Positions 26,516 through 35,561 of a stretch of 64,000 nt of DNA are shown in pieces (within the stretch, counting starts at the first letter, position 1; each line of letters starts with the position of its first letter). Both the position numbers and the translations under genes were made by a program. The notes under the pieces were generated by a model. The model had not been told where the DNA came from, searched no databases, and saw nothing but the letters and a program-made list of their open reading frames with translations. Origin of the DNA: JAJKIP01 sp037200685 (GTDB lineage: Bacteria; Bacteroidota; Bacteroidia; Chitinophagales; Chitinophagaceae); assembly GCA_037200685.1 (NCBI GenBank), contig JBBCIG010000014.1, forward strand, positions 124,001 to 188,000, given 5' to 3'.

Positions 26516-26633
26516 ATAACACCAATTACACTAATTAAAACGAATTTTTTAGTTCGCAAATTCTGAAAGCTTTGAGTTGTATGATTATTAGATGTTGCCA
26601 ATTCGTGTAATTCGTTTTAATTCGTGTTATTTA
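26516..26633. repeat. AT-rich inverted repeat between ftsY and rimO
   Basis: Left arm words ATAACAC, AATTACAC and AATTAAAACGAATT recur in reverse complement at the right (AATTCGTGTAATTCG, TTTTAATTCGTGTTAT), with the words in a different order. It could fold imperfectly in RNA; no open frame. Confidence 0.5.
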
Positions 26634-27592
26634 GTCTCAATCTTAAAAAGGCTATCCACAAATTCATGCTTATCAAAAACCAGCAAGTCTTCCATCTTCT
26701 CTCCCACTCCAATAAACTTCACCGGTATTTTAAACTGGTTCGCTATCGCTAACACAACGCCGCCTTTGGCAGTACCATCCAGTTTTGTAATGGCTAATGC
26801 GGTAACATCAGTAGCCGCCGTGAATTGCTTCGCCTGTTCCACCGCATTTTGCCCGGTTGATCCATCAAGTACCAGCAGTACTTCATGTGGCGCATCAGGA
26901 ATTACTTTTTGTATCACTCTTTTAATCTTACTGAGTTCTTCCATCAAATGCGCTTTGTTATGCAGGCGGCCCGCTGTATCTATTAATACGACATCTGATT
27001 GCTTAGCAACCGCACTTTGTGCTGTATCAAAAGCAACCGCTGCGGGGTCAGAACCCATATCTTGTTTTACAATCGGCACTCCCACTCTTTCGCTCCATAT
27101 TGTCAATTGATCTACTGCTGCGGCACGAAAAGTATCCGCCGCGCCGAGCAATACACTCTTGCCCGCTTTTTTAAAATTATAAGCCAGCTTTCCTATCGTT
27201 GTTGTTTTGCCTACACCATTTACGCCAACAACTAAAATTATATAAGGTTTAGCCGGAAGATCAGAATCAAACGCATAACTGTTCGCCTCCGGCGCATCCA
27301 CTAATATCGCTTCGATTTCTTCCTGCAATAATTTATTCAGCTCGGAAGAATTAAGGTATTTATCTTTTGAAACTCTTTTCTCAATTCGTTCAATGATCTT
27401 AATTGTCGTTTCAATTCCCACATCAGCGCCAACCAATGCTTCTTCCAGGCTGTCGAGCACTTCTTCATCTACGGTACTCTTGCCCGCAATCGCCTTTGTT
27501 ATTTTGGCGAAGAAACCTTCCTTGGTTTTTTGCAAACCCTGGTCGAGACTTTCTTTCTCTTTTTTGCCAAACAATTTGTTGAAGAATCCCAT
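26627..27592 (-). CDS. ftsY: Signal recognition particle receptor FtsY
   Basis: 321 residues from the ATG at 27592 (M-G-F-F-N-K-L-F-G). The NG domain is complete: G-V-N-G-V-G-K-T-T-T-I-G-K-L (G1), D-T-F-R-A-A-A-V-D-Q-L (G2), D-T-A-G-R-L-H-N-K (G3), T-K-L-D-G-T-A-K-G-G (G4) and the F-I-G-V-G-E end. The short N-terminal region lacks the long acidic A domain of E. coli. It docks ribosome-SRP complexes at the membrane. Confidence 0.96.
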   Translation of the reverse strand: MGFFNKLFGKKEKESLDQGLQKTKEGFFAKITKAIAGKSTVDEEVLDSLEEALVGADVGIETTIKIIERIEKRVSKDKYLNSSELNKLLQEEIEAILVDAPEANSYAFDSDLPAKPYIILVVGVNGVGKTTTIGKLAYNFKKAGKSVLLGAADTFRAAAVDQLTIWSERVGVPIVKQDMGSDPAAVAFDTAQSAVAKQSDVVLIDTAGRLHNKAHLMEELSKIKRVIQKVIPDAPHEVLLVLDGSTGQNAVEQAKQFTAATDVTALAITKLDGTAKGGVVLAIANQFKIPVKFIGVGEKMEDLLVFDKHEFVDSLFKIETK

Positions 27593-27717
27593 AACCAAAA
27601 TCATTAAGTCATAAAAGTCAAATCAGTCATCTTTCATACCGCACTAAAAAGAAAAGCCGCCCATCACAGGAGCAGCTTAATGTTTTATTTACTCTCCGCC
27701 TGCGGCGGAACGGGGTA

Positions 27718-27891
27718 TTATTTCTGAGCTAAAAAATCTTTGATCTTATCCTTGTGGATGATCGCTTCTTTAAAAGTATAAGCGCCGGTTTTAGGACTGC
27801 GAACAGCCTTTATCACTTTAGTCCAGTTTTTTGCTTCGGCTGCGGCCCTTGCATCTTTACTTTTGATCGCCGTTTTTGCTGCTTTTGCCAT
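27718..27891 (-). CDS. DUF4295 small protein
   Basis: 57 residues: M-A-K-A-A-K-T-A-I-K, then V-I-K-A-V-R-S-P-K-T-G-A-Y-T-F-K-E and a K-D-K-I-K-D-F-L end. This is the DUF4295 pattern; in Bacteroidota it lies between rpmG and ftsY, as here. It is basic and probably ribosome-associated, which is inferred from position. Confidence 0.9.
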   Translation of the reverse strand: MAKAAKTAIKSKDARAAAEAKNWTKVIKAVRSPKTGAYTFKEAIIHKDKIKDFLAQK

Positions 27892-27907
27892 GATCTTAAA
27901 TTTTCAA

Positions 27908-28090
27908 TTATTTTATTTCTTTATGAACAGTCACTTTCTTCAGGATGGCGTTGAATTTCTTCAGCTCCAATCTTTCAGGATTGTTCTTTTTATTTTTTGT
28001 GGTGATGTAACGGCTCGTGCCGGGCTTACCGCTTGTTTTGTGCTCTGTGCATTCAAGGATCACCTGCACACGGTTTTCTTTCTTTGCCAT
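27908..28090 (-). CDS. rpmG: 50S ribosomal protein L33
   Basis: 60 residues: A-K-K-E-N-R-V-Q-V-I-L-E-C-T-E-H-K, then R-Y-I-T-T-K-N-K-K-N and L-E-L-K-K-F. It has a single Cys and so is the non-zinc form. It belongs to the 50S subunit and follows rpmB in the operon, but a DR-A repeat lies between them. Confidence 0.95.
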   Translation of the reverse strand: MAKKENRVQVILECTEHKTSGKPGTSRYITTKNKKNNPERLELKKFNAILKKVTVHKEIK

Positions 28091-28128
28091 TTTATTTTCG
28101 CTTTAAATCTCTTTTTAGTTTTTTATGA

Positions 28129-28200
28129 GCCGGGCTTCAGTACTACTATCAACTTCCGTTGCGTCGCACTCTTCAGGGTTCTGTTCGCTACTCAGCAATG
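28129..28200 (-). repeat. DR-A dispersed repeat inside the rpmB-rpmG operon
   Basis: In minus orientation: CAGTACTACTATCAACTTCC, GTTGCGTCGCACTCTTCAGG, TTCTGTTCGCTACTCAGC. It starts right at the end of rpmB. Confidence 0.88.
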
Positions 28201-28437
28201 TTAGATCTTCACTCCTTTTGCTCTTAATTCTTTTACAACGGTAAACAAACCGTTCTTATTAATCGTACGGATCGCTTCAGTTGACAACTTTAATGTGATC
28301 CATTTATCTTCTTCCACCAGGTAAAACCTTTTCTTCTGCAGGTTGGGCAGAAAACGACGCTTCGTCTTAACATTGGAGTGAGAAACCTTGTTTCCGCCAA
28401 TCGGTACTTTACCTGTAACCTGACAAACTCTGGCCAT
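28201..28437 (-). CDS. rpmB: 50S ribosomal protein L28
   Basis: 78 residues: M-A-R-V-C-Q-V-T-G-K, G-N-K-V-S-H-S-N-V-K-T-K-R-R-F-L-P-N-L-Q, and an end K-E-L-R-A-K-G-V-K-I. It is the first gene of the ribosomal operon, with a perfect TAnnTTTG box upstream. Confidence 0.96.
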   Translation of the reverse strand: MARVCQVTGKVPIGGNKVSHSNVKTKRRFLPNLQKKRFYLVEEDKWITLKLSTEAIRTINKNGLFTVVKELRAKGVKI

Positions 28438-28460
28438 GATAATTTGAAAATTTAGGACGG

Positions 28461-28468
28461 CAAAGGTA
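28461..28468 (-). promoter_or_regulatory. -7 promoter box (TACCTTTG) of the rpmB operon
   Basis: On the minus strand it is a perfect TAnnTTTG, 23 bases before the rpmB ATG. No TTG is seen at the usual -33 distance. Confidence 0.55.
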
Positions 28469-28575
28469 GGGGAAACATGGGAGAAATTTGATTCTCAAAG
28501 CAGAATTTTTTGGTTATCCGCCACTTATTTTCCACCACCGGGTGTGAATTCAAAATAATGAAAGCCAACGGAATA

Positions 28576-29265
28576 TTAATGCTTTAGGCCTGCTATCAGG
28601 TTCACTACCAGCGCCACTACGAAGGTATTTAAACAAAACGAGAGCAAGCTGTGGAGCAGCGTCAGTCGCCTGAGCCGCCTCGAAGTGATGGAAACGTCTG
28701 ACACCTGGAAGGTCATCCCGATGATAAAAGAGAAATAAGCGAAGTCCAGGAAATCGGGCCGGTTTTCATTCGGGAAGTCAAACCCGCCGGCGTGTGTCTG
28801 TGAATTTTCAGGATTGTCGCTGTAATATAAATGGGTGTAATGAAAACAGAAAGTGGTATGCACAACGATCCATGAAAAGATCATACTGATGATCGCTACC
28901 GGCACATAAATAATACCGGGTGTAGTTTCTTCTTTTGAGAGTATGAGCAGCAATACGGCGAACATACAGGCGAACGATGAAATAATGACAAGGGTAAAAA
29001 CAAAGACCCGGCTGCCGTCTTCAAGTCTTGCCCGGTGCCGCATTTGTTTGGTAGAACGGGTGAAGAAAACAATCCAACTGGTAAGAATAAAAAACAAGGC
29101 GAACGAATTCCAGATGATCATGGAGATGATGAGACGATCAAGATGTGATCTTGAAAGTAATAAAAAGGCAATCAACGCCGCAGCAATGCTGATACCTACA
29201 CGGTGCCGGAGGTGCATGCGGTTGAAGATACTGTCTGGTTTTTTCTTTAATTGTTCGTCTGCCAT
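28576..29265 (-). CDS. DUF1345 family membrane protein
   Basis: 229 residues from the ATG at 29265, with about five membrane helices. The family marks are V-V-H-T-T-F-C-F-H-Y-T-H-L-Y-Y and F-L-D-F-A-Y-F-S-F-I-I-G-M-T-F-Q-V-S-D. The C-terminal helix ends A-L-V-V-N-L-I-A-G. Function unknown. Upstream in-frame codons belong to a DR-A repeat. Confidence 0.85.
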   Translation of the reverse strand: MADEQLKKKPDSIFNRMHLRHRVGISIAAALIAFLLLSRSHLDRLIISMIIWNSFALFFILTSWIVFFTRSTKQMRHRARLEDGSRVFVFTLVIISSFACMFAVLLLILSKEETTPGIIYVPVAIISMIFSWIVVHTTFCFHYTHLYYSDNPENSQTHAGGFDFPNENRPDFLDFAYFSFIIGMTFQVSDVSITSRRLRRLTLLHSLLSFCLNTFVVALVVNLIAGLKH

Positions 29266-29320
29266 ATCAGAATGATCGGTCAAGATAATGATTTTTGACC
29301 ACCGGTAATAAATGACCTGC

Positions 29321-29348
29321 GTAGAGACAAGGCATGCCTTGTCTCTAC
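29321..29348. repeat. 28-bp perfect palindrome
   Basis: GTAGAGACAAGGCA and TGCCTTGTCTCTAC are exact reverse complements with no loop. It abuts a DR-A copy and lies in the gap between divergent DUF1345 and lpd. Confidence 0.85.
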
Positions 29349-29416
29349 TGAATAGAATTACGGGACGATGAAGAGTGCGACGCAACAGGCGATGATAGTA
29401 GTAATGCAGGTGGGCC
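29345..29416 (+). repeat. DR-A dispersed repeat
   Basis: CTACTGAATAGAATTACGGG, GATGAAGAGTGCGACGC, AACAGGCGATGATAGTAG and TAATGCAGGTGGGC: a near-consensus copy directly after the palindrome. Confidence 0.88.
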
Positions 29417-29527
29417 CATGCAAAGCATCCTGCGGAAAAAAATTTATAACAATTGCGGATACATGCTTGTTATAGTAATGGTTTTTTGGATGCTGGTAAA
29501 TGTAACAAGGTAATAGGGCTATCCTCT

Positions 29528-29559
29528 TTTGCACGATTGCCTGTTTTCAAATACCTTCG
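29528..29559 (+). promoter_or_regulatory. Candidate lpd promoter (TTTG, 20 bp, TACCTTCG)
   Basis: TTTG at 29528-29531 and TACCTTCG at 29552-29559 (one mismatch to TAnnTTTG) are separated by 20 bases. The lpd ATG follows 35 bases later. Confidence 0.45.
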
Positions 29560-29594
29560 CAGCGCAATTCTTCAATCTAAAACTTACAACAGAT

Positions 29595-30999
29595 ATGGCA
29601 TACGATGTAGTTGTTCTCGGAAGCGGGCCCGGCGGTTATGTGGCTGCGATCCGTGCTTCACAATTAGGATTAAAAGTGGGCATCATTGAAAAAGAAAGCC
29701 TCGGTGGTATTTGTCTTAACTGGGGATGTATACCCACGAAAGCCTTGTTGAAAAGTGCGCAGGTGGTGGAAGATATAAAAAACGCCGAATCGTATGGTAT
29801 TGAAGCAACGGGTAAACCCAATTTTGAAGCGATCATTAAACGTAGCCGCGGCGTAGCTGATAAAATGAGCAAGGGCGTGCAGTTCCTGATGCGCAAAAAT
29901 AAGATCGATGTGATACTGGGATTTGGTAAACTCGTGGCGAAAGGAAAACTGGAAGTGACCGATAAAGATGGTAAAACACAAACTGTAGAAGCCAAACATA
30001 TCATCATCGCAACGGGCGGCCGCAGCCGCGAACTGCCTTCGATGAAACAGGATGGAAAAAAGATCATTGGTTATCGTGAAGCAATGAGCTTGCCAACGCA
30101 ACCAAAATCTTTGATCGTTGTTGGCAGCGGCGCTATAGGTGTTGAGTTTGGTTATTTTTATAATACACTCGGAACAAAAGTTACTATCGTTGAGTTTTTG
30201 CCCCGTATAGTGCCGGTAGAAGATGAAGAAATATCAAAAGAACTGGATAAGAATTTTAAGAAGAGCGGTATCAATATAATGGTGAACAGCGAGGTGACTA
30301 GTGTGGATACATCCGGTGATGGTGTGAAAGCAAAAGTAAAAACACCGGAAGGCGAAGTAACACTGGAAGCTGATGTATTGCTGAGCGCTGTGGGTGTAGC
30401 TGCGAATATTGAAGGGATTGGTTTGGAAACGTTGGGCATCAAGACAGACAAGGGCCGCATCATGGTAGATAAATATTATCAAACCAATGTGCCGGGTGTG
30501 TATGCGATTGGTGATTGTGTGCCGGGCCAGGCATTGGCGCATGTGGCGAGCAAAGAAGGAATTATCTGCGTGGAAAATATCGGGTACACAGAAAAGAAAT
30601 ATAATCACCAGCCGGAAGGCTTGGATTATAATAATGTGCCGGGTTGTACCTATTGCTATCCCGAAATCGCATCTGTTGGTTATACAGAAAAACAGGCGAA
30701 AGATGCGGGTTATGAAATTAAGGTAGGTAAGTTTCCTTTAAGTGCCGCAGGCAAAGCATCCGCTGCCGGGCACAATGAAGGTTTTGTAAAAGTGATCTTC
30801 GATGCCAAATATGGCGAATGGCTGGGCACACACATGATCGGCTATAACGTGACTGAAATGATCGCTGAAACAGTGGTGGCAAGAAAACTGGGAAACGACT
30901 TACCACGAAATATTAGACAGCATTCATCCTCACCCTACGATGAGTGAGAATATGAAAGAGGCGATTGAAGTGGCGATTGGGGAACCGATACATATCTAA
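29595..30999 (+). CDS. lpdA: Dihydrolipoyl dehydrogenase (E3), one frame break near the end
   Basis: About 467 residues from ATG 29595. FAD motif G-S-G-P-G-G-Y-V-A-A, redox disulfide G-G-I-C-L-N-W-G-C-I-P-T-K, NAD motif V-V-G-S-G-A-I-G-V-E-F and FAD-2 V-Y-A-I-G-D-C-V. It reoxidises lipoyl groups in 2-oxoacid dehydrogenase complexes. An extra G near 30889-30892 breaks the end; without it the interface domain reads L-E-T-T-Y-H-E-I-L-D-S-I-H-P-H-P-T and the stop is at 30997, giving the catalytic His. Confidence 0.95.
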
Positions 31000-31028
31000 G
31001 AACTAAGAGCATAAAGGAGAAAAAGAGA

Positions 31029-31060
31029 AAGGAGCTTTCAAACGAAGCTCCTTTTCTTTT
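31029..31060. terminator. Terminator between lpd and pcm
   Basis: AAGGAGCTT and AAGCTCCTT form a 9-bp stem with a 7-base loop and then TTTTCTTTTTT. It lies between convergent lpd and pcm. Confidence 0.75.
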
Positions 31061-31162
31061 TTATAACTTTTTCTTTTTCTACTATTCTGCTCTCTTTTTT
31101 ATCTCTAACTCTTTTCTTTAACATTTTCTTCTCTCCTTTTCTCTTTTATCCTCTTAGCCCTC

Positions 31163-31831
31163 TTAGTCCTTTTTGCCTCCGAGCATCGGTACAAAAGAAA
31201 AATCATCAAACAGTTCTTCTTTAACATCGCCGCTTTCTAATTTGGTAAGTCGCCGCATTTGTTGCACATCGCCTGCGCCGAGAGGAATGACCATCATGCC
31301 ACCGGGTTTTAATTGGTCTATTAATTTTTGTGGGATCTCTGGTGCTGCTGCGGTGATCAATACCCTGTCGAACGGGGCGTAAGTAGGCAGGCCCTGGTAG
31401 CCATCACCATAAAAGAATTTAATGGAAGGGTGTTTCTTTAAAAACGCAAAGCCCTTATTCATTTCAAATAATTTCTTTTGCCGCTCTATTGTAAATACCT
31501 GCGCTCCCATTTCTGCCAATACAACCGCCTGGTAAGCGCTGCCTGTTCCTATTTCTAATATTTTGCTGTACGGTTTTATTTCCAGCAATTGTGTTTGATA
31601 AGCGACGGTGTAAGGTTGTGAAATGGTTTGTCCCTCCCCAATGGGAAATGCACGGTCTTCGTAAGCCAGCTCATCAAATGCTGATTCTAAAAAGAAATGA
31701 CGGGGAATATCGCTGATGACGGCTAATATCTTTTCATCATTGATACCTTTTGACTGAATAAGATCAACTAATTTTTTTCTCAGTCCTTTATGTCGGTATG
31801 TATCTTCTACTGGGCGCATAAGCCGCGGCAA
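31163..31831 (-). CDS. pcm: Protein-L-isoaspartate O-methyltransferase
   Basis: 222 residues. The PCMT pattern is complete: D-R-A-F-P-I-G-E-G-Q-T-I-S-Q-P-Y, motif I I-L-E-I-G-T-G-S-A-Y-Q-A, Y-G-D-G-Y-Q-G and V-L-I-T-A-A-A-P-E-I-P. It repairs isoaspartyl residues in aged proteins using S-adenosylmethionine. Cytosolic. Confidence 0.95.
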   Translation of the reverse strand: MPRLMRPVEDTYRHKGLRKKLVDLIQSKGINDEKILAVISDIPRHFFLESAFDELAYEDRAFPIGEGQTISQPYTVAYQTQLLEIKPYSKILEIGTGSAYQAVVLAEMGAQVFTIERQKKLFEMNKGFAFLKKHPSIKFFYGDGYQGLPTYAPFDRVLITAAAPEIPQKLIDQLKPGGMMVIPLGAGDVQQMRRLTKLESGDVKEELFDDFSFVPMLGGKKD

Positions 31832-31899
31832 AATAAACTAACAACCCGTGAAGCGGTATTGTTTTCTTTACCCAATGTGTTAACAAGTCTTCTATAAAA

Positions 31900-31930
31900 C
31901 AGGATATCCGCTTAAAAAGCGGATATCCTG
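31900..31930. terminator. Strong hairpin between pcm and the M16 gene
   Basis: CAGGATATCCGCTT and AAGCGGATATCCTG form a stem of about 13 bp with a tiny loop. It lies downstream of the minus-strand M16 gene and probably terminates it. Confidence 0.75.
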
Positions 31931-31959
31931 ATACTATTATAATTATATAAAATCAAAAA

Positions 31960-34044
31960 TCACTTGAAATCATCAGGGCTTACTGCTTCATTCACTTTTA
32001 CAGAAGACAATGTAATAACAAACTCCTGGTTGCCCATTGGCGTAGCGACAGTCTGGATTAATTTATGTGGTAAGAAAAGATCACCTGTTTGCTTGTAGTC
32101 GGCATACTCTGTTGTTTCGGTCATTTCAGTTCCGGCTTCCTTTTTAGTTTCTGATTTTTTTACAAGGAAACTTGTCTTCACATCATAATACTCCGTTACT
32201 ACCGAACCGCCCGGGCTGGTAACGATCAGGACATATGCATCACCGCCGGCTAATTTTTCAATTCCTTTCACTGTTGTTTTATAACCTTCGCTGGCATAAA
32301 ATAACTGCTGGAAAAGACCTTTGGTTATTTTCTTCTCCGCGATTTCTTCATCACTCATCGGTTGTTTCTGTCCCATCTGCGCCTGGTACCCTGTGCTTCC
32401 GTCGAAAACACTTTTCATCACGGTTTGACCGGCCATGGCGATCACCATTGATTCTTTATTTGGTGATTCTTCTTTAATCGTAACCGGTAATGTCGTACCC
32501 ATTACTTCCATATTACCAGTAGAAACAATTGTCTTCACTTTGCCCAATGCATCTTTACCACCAATCGCCCTGGCATAATTGTCTACAATCTGCGCAGCGG
32601 TTACATCTGTCTTTTGAACCGTGCTGGTATTTTCCGAAACCGCCATTGCATATTTATCGAAAAATTTAACCGGGTGGCCTAATGCTTTTAAGCCCGGTAA
32701 TACCTGCTCCTGTTTTCCTACTACTACGACCCTTGTATTCGCATAGCTGAAATACTTCTTCGCTACACGCTGAATATCATCCGCGGTTACCGCATTTATT
32801 TTTTGTAAATAAGTACGGTAAAAATCTTTCGGCAATCCATGTATCAGGATATTGCTTGCAAAGCCGGCCGTCCTTGCAGGATTTTCTAATCCTAATGCGA
32901 AAGATCCGTTGTATAGTGCTTTTGTATTTTTTAATTCTTCAGCGGAAACTTTTTTAATCTGCATCGTATCTATTTCATGCAATATCTCTGCGACAGCGCT
33001 ATCTGTTTTATCATTTCTTACAGATGCCGTAGCGCTGAACCTTGACTGGAAACGGTCGGCGGCGATATTGGAATAAGAACCATAAGTAAATCCATGACGT
33101 TCTCTTAAATTCATAAACAATCTCGCTTCACCGCCACCACCTAATATCTGGTTGGCCAATAATACCGGGAAATAATCAGGATGGCTCATGGGTAATGAAA
33201 CCAGGTTGGTTACTGTTATTTCGCTTTGCACCGCATTGGGAACATCAACGATATCAATTTCAGTTTTAGCGGGATTGGCTACCGCCTTTAATGAAGGAAA
33301 CGTTAATGCATTTCCTTTCCAGCTTCCTAATGTTTTTTCCGCTAATGCTTTTGCCTGCGCAGGTGTAATATCACCGACAAACGTAAGATAACCTCTCGAA
33401 GGAGTGATATAAGCCGCATACGCTTTCTTTATATCATCCATTGTAATAGAATTGATCGTAGCTTCTGTTTCAAATTCACCAAACGGGTGATCTAAACCAT
33501 AAGTTATAGCCGGGACTACATTTCCTGAAATAGCTTTGGCGCTTTTCTCACTTGCCTTCAGCCCTGTAAGTATTTGTGATTTCAACTTACCAAAAGATTC
33601 CTGCGGGAAAGAAGGGTGCAATAAACCGTCAGCCATTAATGCGAAAGCTTTATCAAAATATCTTGTAAGAGCAGAAGCGCTGCCACCGCCGGCACTGAGC
33701 CCTACATTAGCACCGATCTGGTCAACCGCTTCATCAAACTCTGCTTTTGTTTTTGTTGTTGTTCCTTCATTGAGCATCTGGCCCATTAAAGACAACGTAC
33801 CTGTCTTTGCTCCTTCTGTTACCGGGCCCATGTCTATTGAATAAGTAGCCGATACTTTAGGGAGTTTATGGTTTTCAACAACCAGGATCGTAATGCCATT
33901 TGTCAATTTAGACACCACGGCATCTTTAAAAGAAATAACAGGCGCCGGCCCTGGTTTCGGACGCTTGCTCCTGTCGAGATTTACCTGCCCCATTGCGGCA
34001 ACGAGTAAAAGACAGCCTGTAATTGTTATAAATAGTTTCTTCAT
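31960..34044 (-). CDS. M16-family inactive protease subunit with C-terminal LolA-like domain
   Basis: 694 residues with a signal peptide (cleavage near G-Q-V). Residues about 35-450 form two pitrilysin-type domains, but the zinc motif is replaced by L-S-L-M-G-Q-M-L-N-E-G, so it is inactive. Residues about 470-694 (I-V-D-N-Y-A-R-A-I-G-G-K-D-A-L, then V-F-D-G-S-T-G-Y and L-P-H-K-L-I-Q-T) resemble a LolA/outer-membrane-lipoprotein-sorting fold. It pairs with the active M16 gene upstream, whose stop is 24 bases before this start. Confidence 0.88.
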   Translation of the reverse strand: MKKLFITITGCLLLVAAMGQVNLDRSKRPKPGPAPVISFKDAVVSKLTNGITILVVENHKLPKVSATYSIDMGPVTEGAKTGTLSLMGQMLNEGTTTKTKAEFDEAVDQIGANVGLSAGGGSASALTRYFDKAFALMADGLLHPSFPQESFGKLKSQILTGLKASEKSAKAISGNVVPAITYGLDHPFGEFETEATINSITMDDIKKAYAAYITPSRGYLTFVGDITPAQAKALAEKTLGSWKGNALTFPSLKAVANPAKTEIDIVDVPNAVQSEITVTNLVSLPMSHPDYFPVLLANQILGGGGEARLFMNLRERHGFTYGSYSNIAADRFQSRFSATASVRNDKTDSAVAEILHEIDTMQIKKVSAEELKNTKALYNGSFALGLENPARTAGFASNILIHGLPKDFYRTYLQKINAVTADDIQRVAKKYFSYANTRVVVVGKQEQVLPGLKALGHPVKFFDKYAMAVSENTSTVQKTDVTAAQIVDNYARAIGGKDALGKVKTIVSTGNMEVMGTTLPVTIKEESPNKESMVIAMAGQTVMKSVFDGSTGYQAQMGQKQPMSDEEIAEKKITKGLFQQLFYASEGYKTTVKGIEKLAGGDAYVLIVTSPGGSVVTEYYDVKTSFLVKKSETKKEAGTEMTETTEYADYKQTGDLFLPHKLIQTVATPMGNQEFVITLSSVKVNEAVSPDDFK

Positions 34045-34068
34045 TGTAATATCTTTTAATAAAATAGA

Positions 34069-35409
34069 TTAAAATGCTTTTTGATCTTTTGGCTTGCTGG
34101 ATTCAGGCAAATAATTCAATACGACACGCTGGTTCTTGTTCAGGTACTTCTTCGCCACTTCACGCAATTTTTCACGGGTGATTTTCTTATAATCCTTCAA
34201 TTCTTCATTGACGTGGTTGGTGTTTTTATAAAATACATATCCTTCGGCTAAATTACCAGCCACACCCAGCATCCTTGTGTTCGCATCGAGATATTCATTT
34301 TCGAACTGGTTCAGTAATTTTTGATAATCCTGTTCGCTGATCAGGTCTGTCTGCACTTTTGTTATTTCTTCATCGATATCAGCCAGCAGGTCAGGAAGCG
34401 ATGCATTATTATTAGGCAGTGCATACGCCATATACGTACCATAGTCTTCCAGCGTATAATTAAATGAACCTACCTGCACCGCATTCTTTTTTTCATCCAC
34501 CATTTTCTTATACAGCTTAGAACTGGCGCCGGTAGATAAATAATTAGAAATCATTTCTAATACTTTAGCGTCTTCAGCAGACATACCCGGCACACGGTAA
34601 GCGATCATCACTGCAGGTATCTGGATGTTGGGGTCATAGGCTGTATCATTCATTGCACTTGTAATCGGCGCTTCCTTTACAGATGGCTGAACGATAGGCG
34701 CTCCTTTTGGTATTGGTGCGAAATAAGTAGCTACCCATTTTTTCGTTTGTTCAATATTAATATCACCTGCGATGCTTAATACCGCATTATTCGGCACATA
34801 ATATTTTTTAAAGAATGCTTTGAATTCTTCCAGCTTCGCGGCATCGAGGTCTTCCATAGAACCGATCGGCTGCCATTTATAAGGATGATCTTTGAAAAGG
34901 CGTTTGAATATTTCATCCACGAATTTTCCATAAGGCTGGTTATCCACCCTTTGCCTTTTTTCTTCTTTTACTACTTCATTCTGTGTTTCCACTCCCACGT
35001 CGTTGATGACAGGGTGCAACATTCTTTCGCTTTCCATCCATAATCCTAACTCCAACTGGTTTGATGGAAATACTTCGTAATAAAAAGTGCGGTCCTGGGA
35101 AGTGGTGGCATTTTCCTGTCCGCCATTTCCTGAAACGATCTTGGACCATTCACCTCTTTTAATATTGTCTGTTCCTTCAAATAAAAGATGTTCGAAAAAA
35201 TGGGCAAAGCCGGTGCGGCCGACTTCTTCATTTTTTGATCCCACGTGATAAAAAGTAGTCACGGCTACCACTGGTGCGGTGCGGTCCTGGTGCAGGATTA
35301 CATGCAGGCCATTTGGCAGGTCATACTCAGTGAACTTTACTTCCTGTGATTGCACCGACAGAAATAAAACCGTGCAGAAAACCAGGAAAGCAGGGTGTTT
35401 CATTTTCAT
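34069..35409 (-). CDS. M16 zinc metalloprotease (active subunit)
   Basis: 446 residues, secreted (signal peptide to about S-Q). The inverted zinc motif is read at residues 70-74 (A-H-F-F-E-H-L-L-F-E-G-T), and the third ligand Glu lies in N-E-V-V-K-E-E near residues 145-150. It degrades peptides in the periplasm, probably as a heterodimer with the inactive partner downstream. Confidence 0.93.
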   Translation of the reverse strand: MKMKHPAFLVFCTVLFLSVQSQEVKFTEYDLPNGLHVILHQDRTAPVVAVTTFYHVGSKNEEVGRTGFAHFFEHLLFEGTDNIKRGEWSKIVSGNGGQENATTSQDRTFYYEVFPSNQLELGLWMESERMLHPVINDVGVETQNEVVKEEKRQRVDNQPYGKFVDEIFKRLFKDHPYKWQPIGSMEDLDAAKLEEFKAFFKKYYVPNNAVLSIAGDINIEQTKKWVATYFAPIPKGAPIVQPSVKEAPITSAMNDTAYDPNIQIPAVMIAYRVPGMSAEDAKVLEMISNYLSTGASSKLYKKMVDEKKNAVQVGSFNYTLEDYGTYMAYALPNNNASLPDLLADIDEEITKVQTDLISEQDYQKLLNQFENEYLDANTRMLGVAGNLAEGYVFYKNTNHVNEELKDYKKITREKLREVAKKYLNKNQRVVLNYLPESSKPKDQKAF

Positions 35410-35438
35410 AAAAAAAACGCTTTTGTTTTTGGAAACCG

Positions 35439-35446
35439 CAAATGTA
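35439..35446 (-). promoter_or_regulatory. -7 box (TACATTTG) of the M16 pair
   Basis: On the minus strand it reads TACATTTG, a full TAnnTTTG match, 29 bases before the M16 ATG at 35409. Confidence 0.5.
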
Positions 35447-35561
35447 AGCCATACCCGTGCAACGGGGATAAACCGGGAGAACTATTCCGTGAGCGGTAAA
35501 AAAATTAACTTATTAAGAAAAATCAGTTAAGACTCGCTAAATTTATTCCTACTTAAACCGA

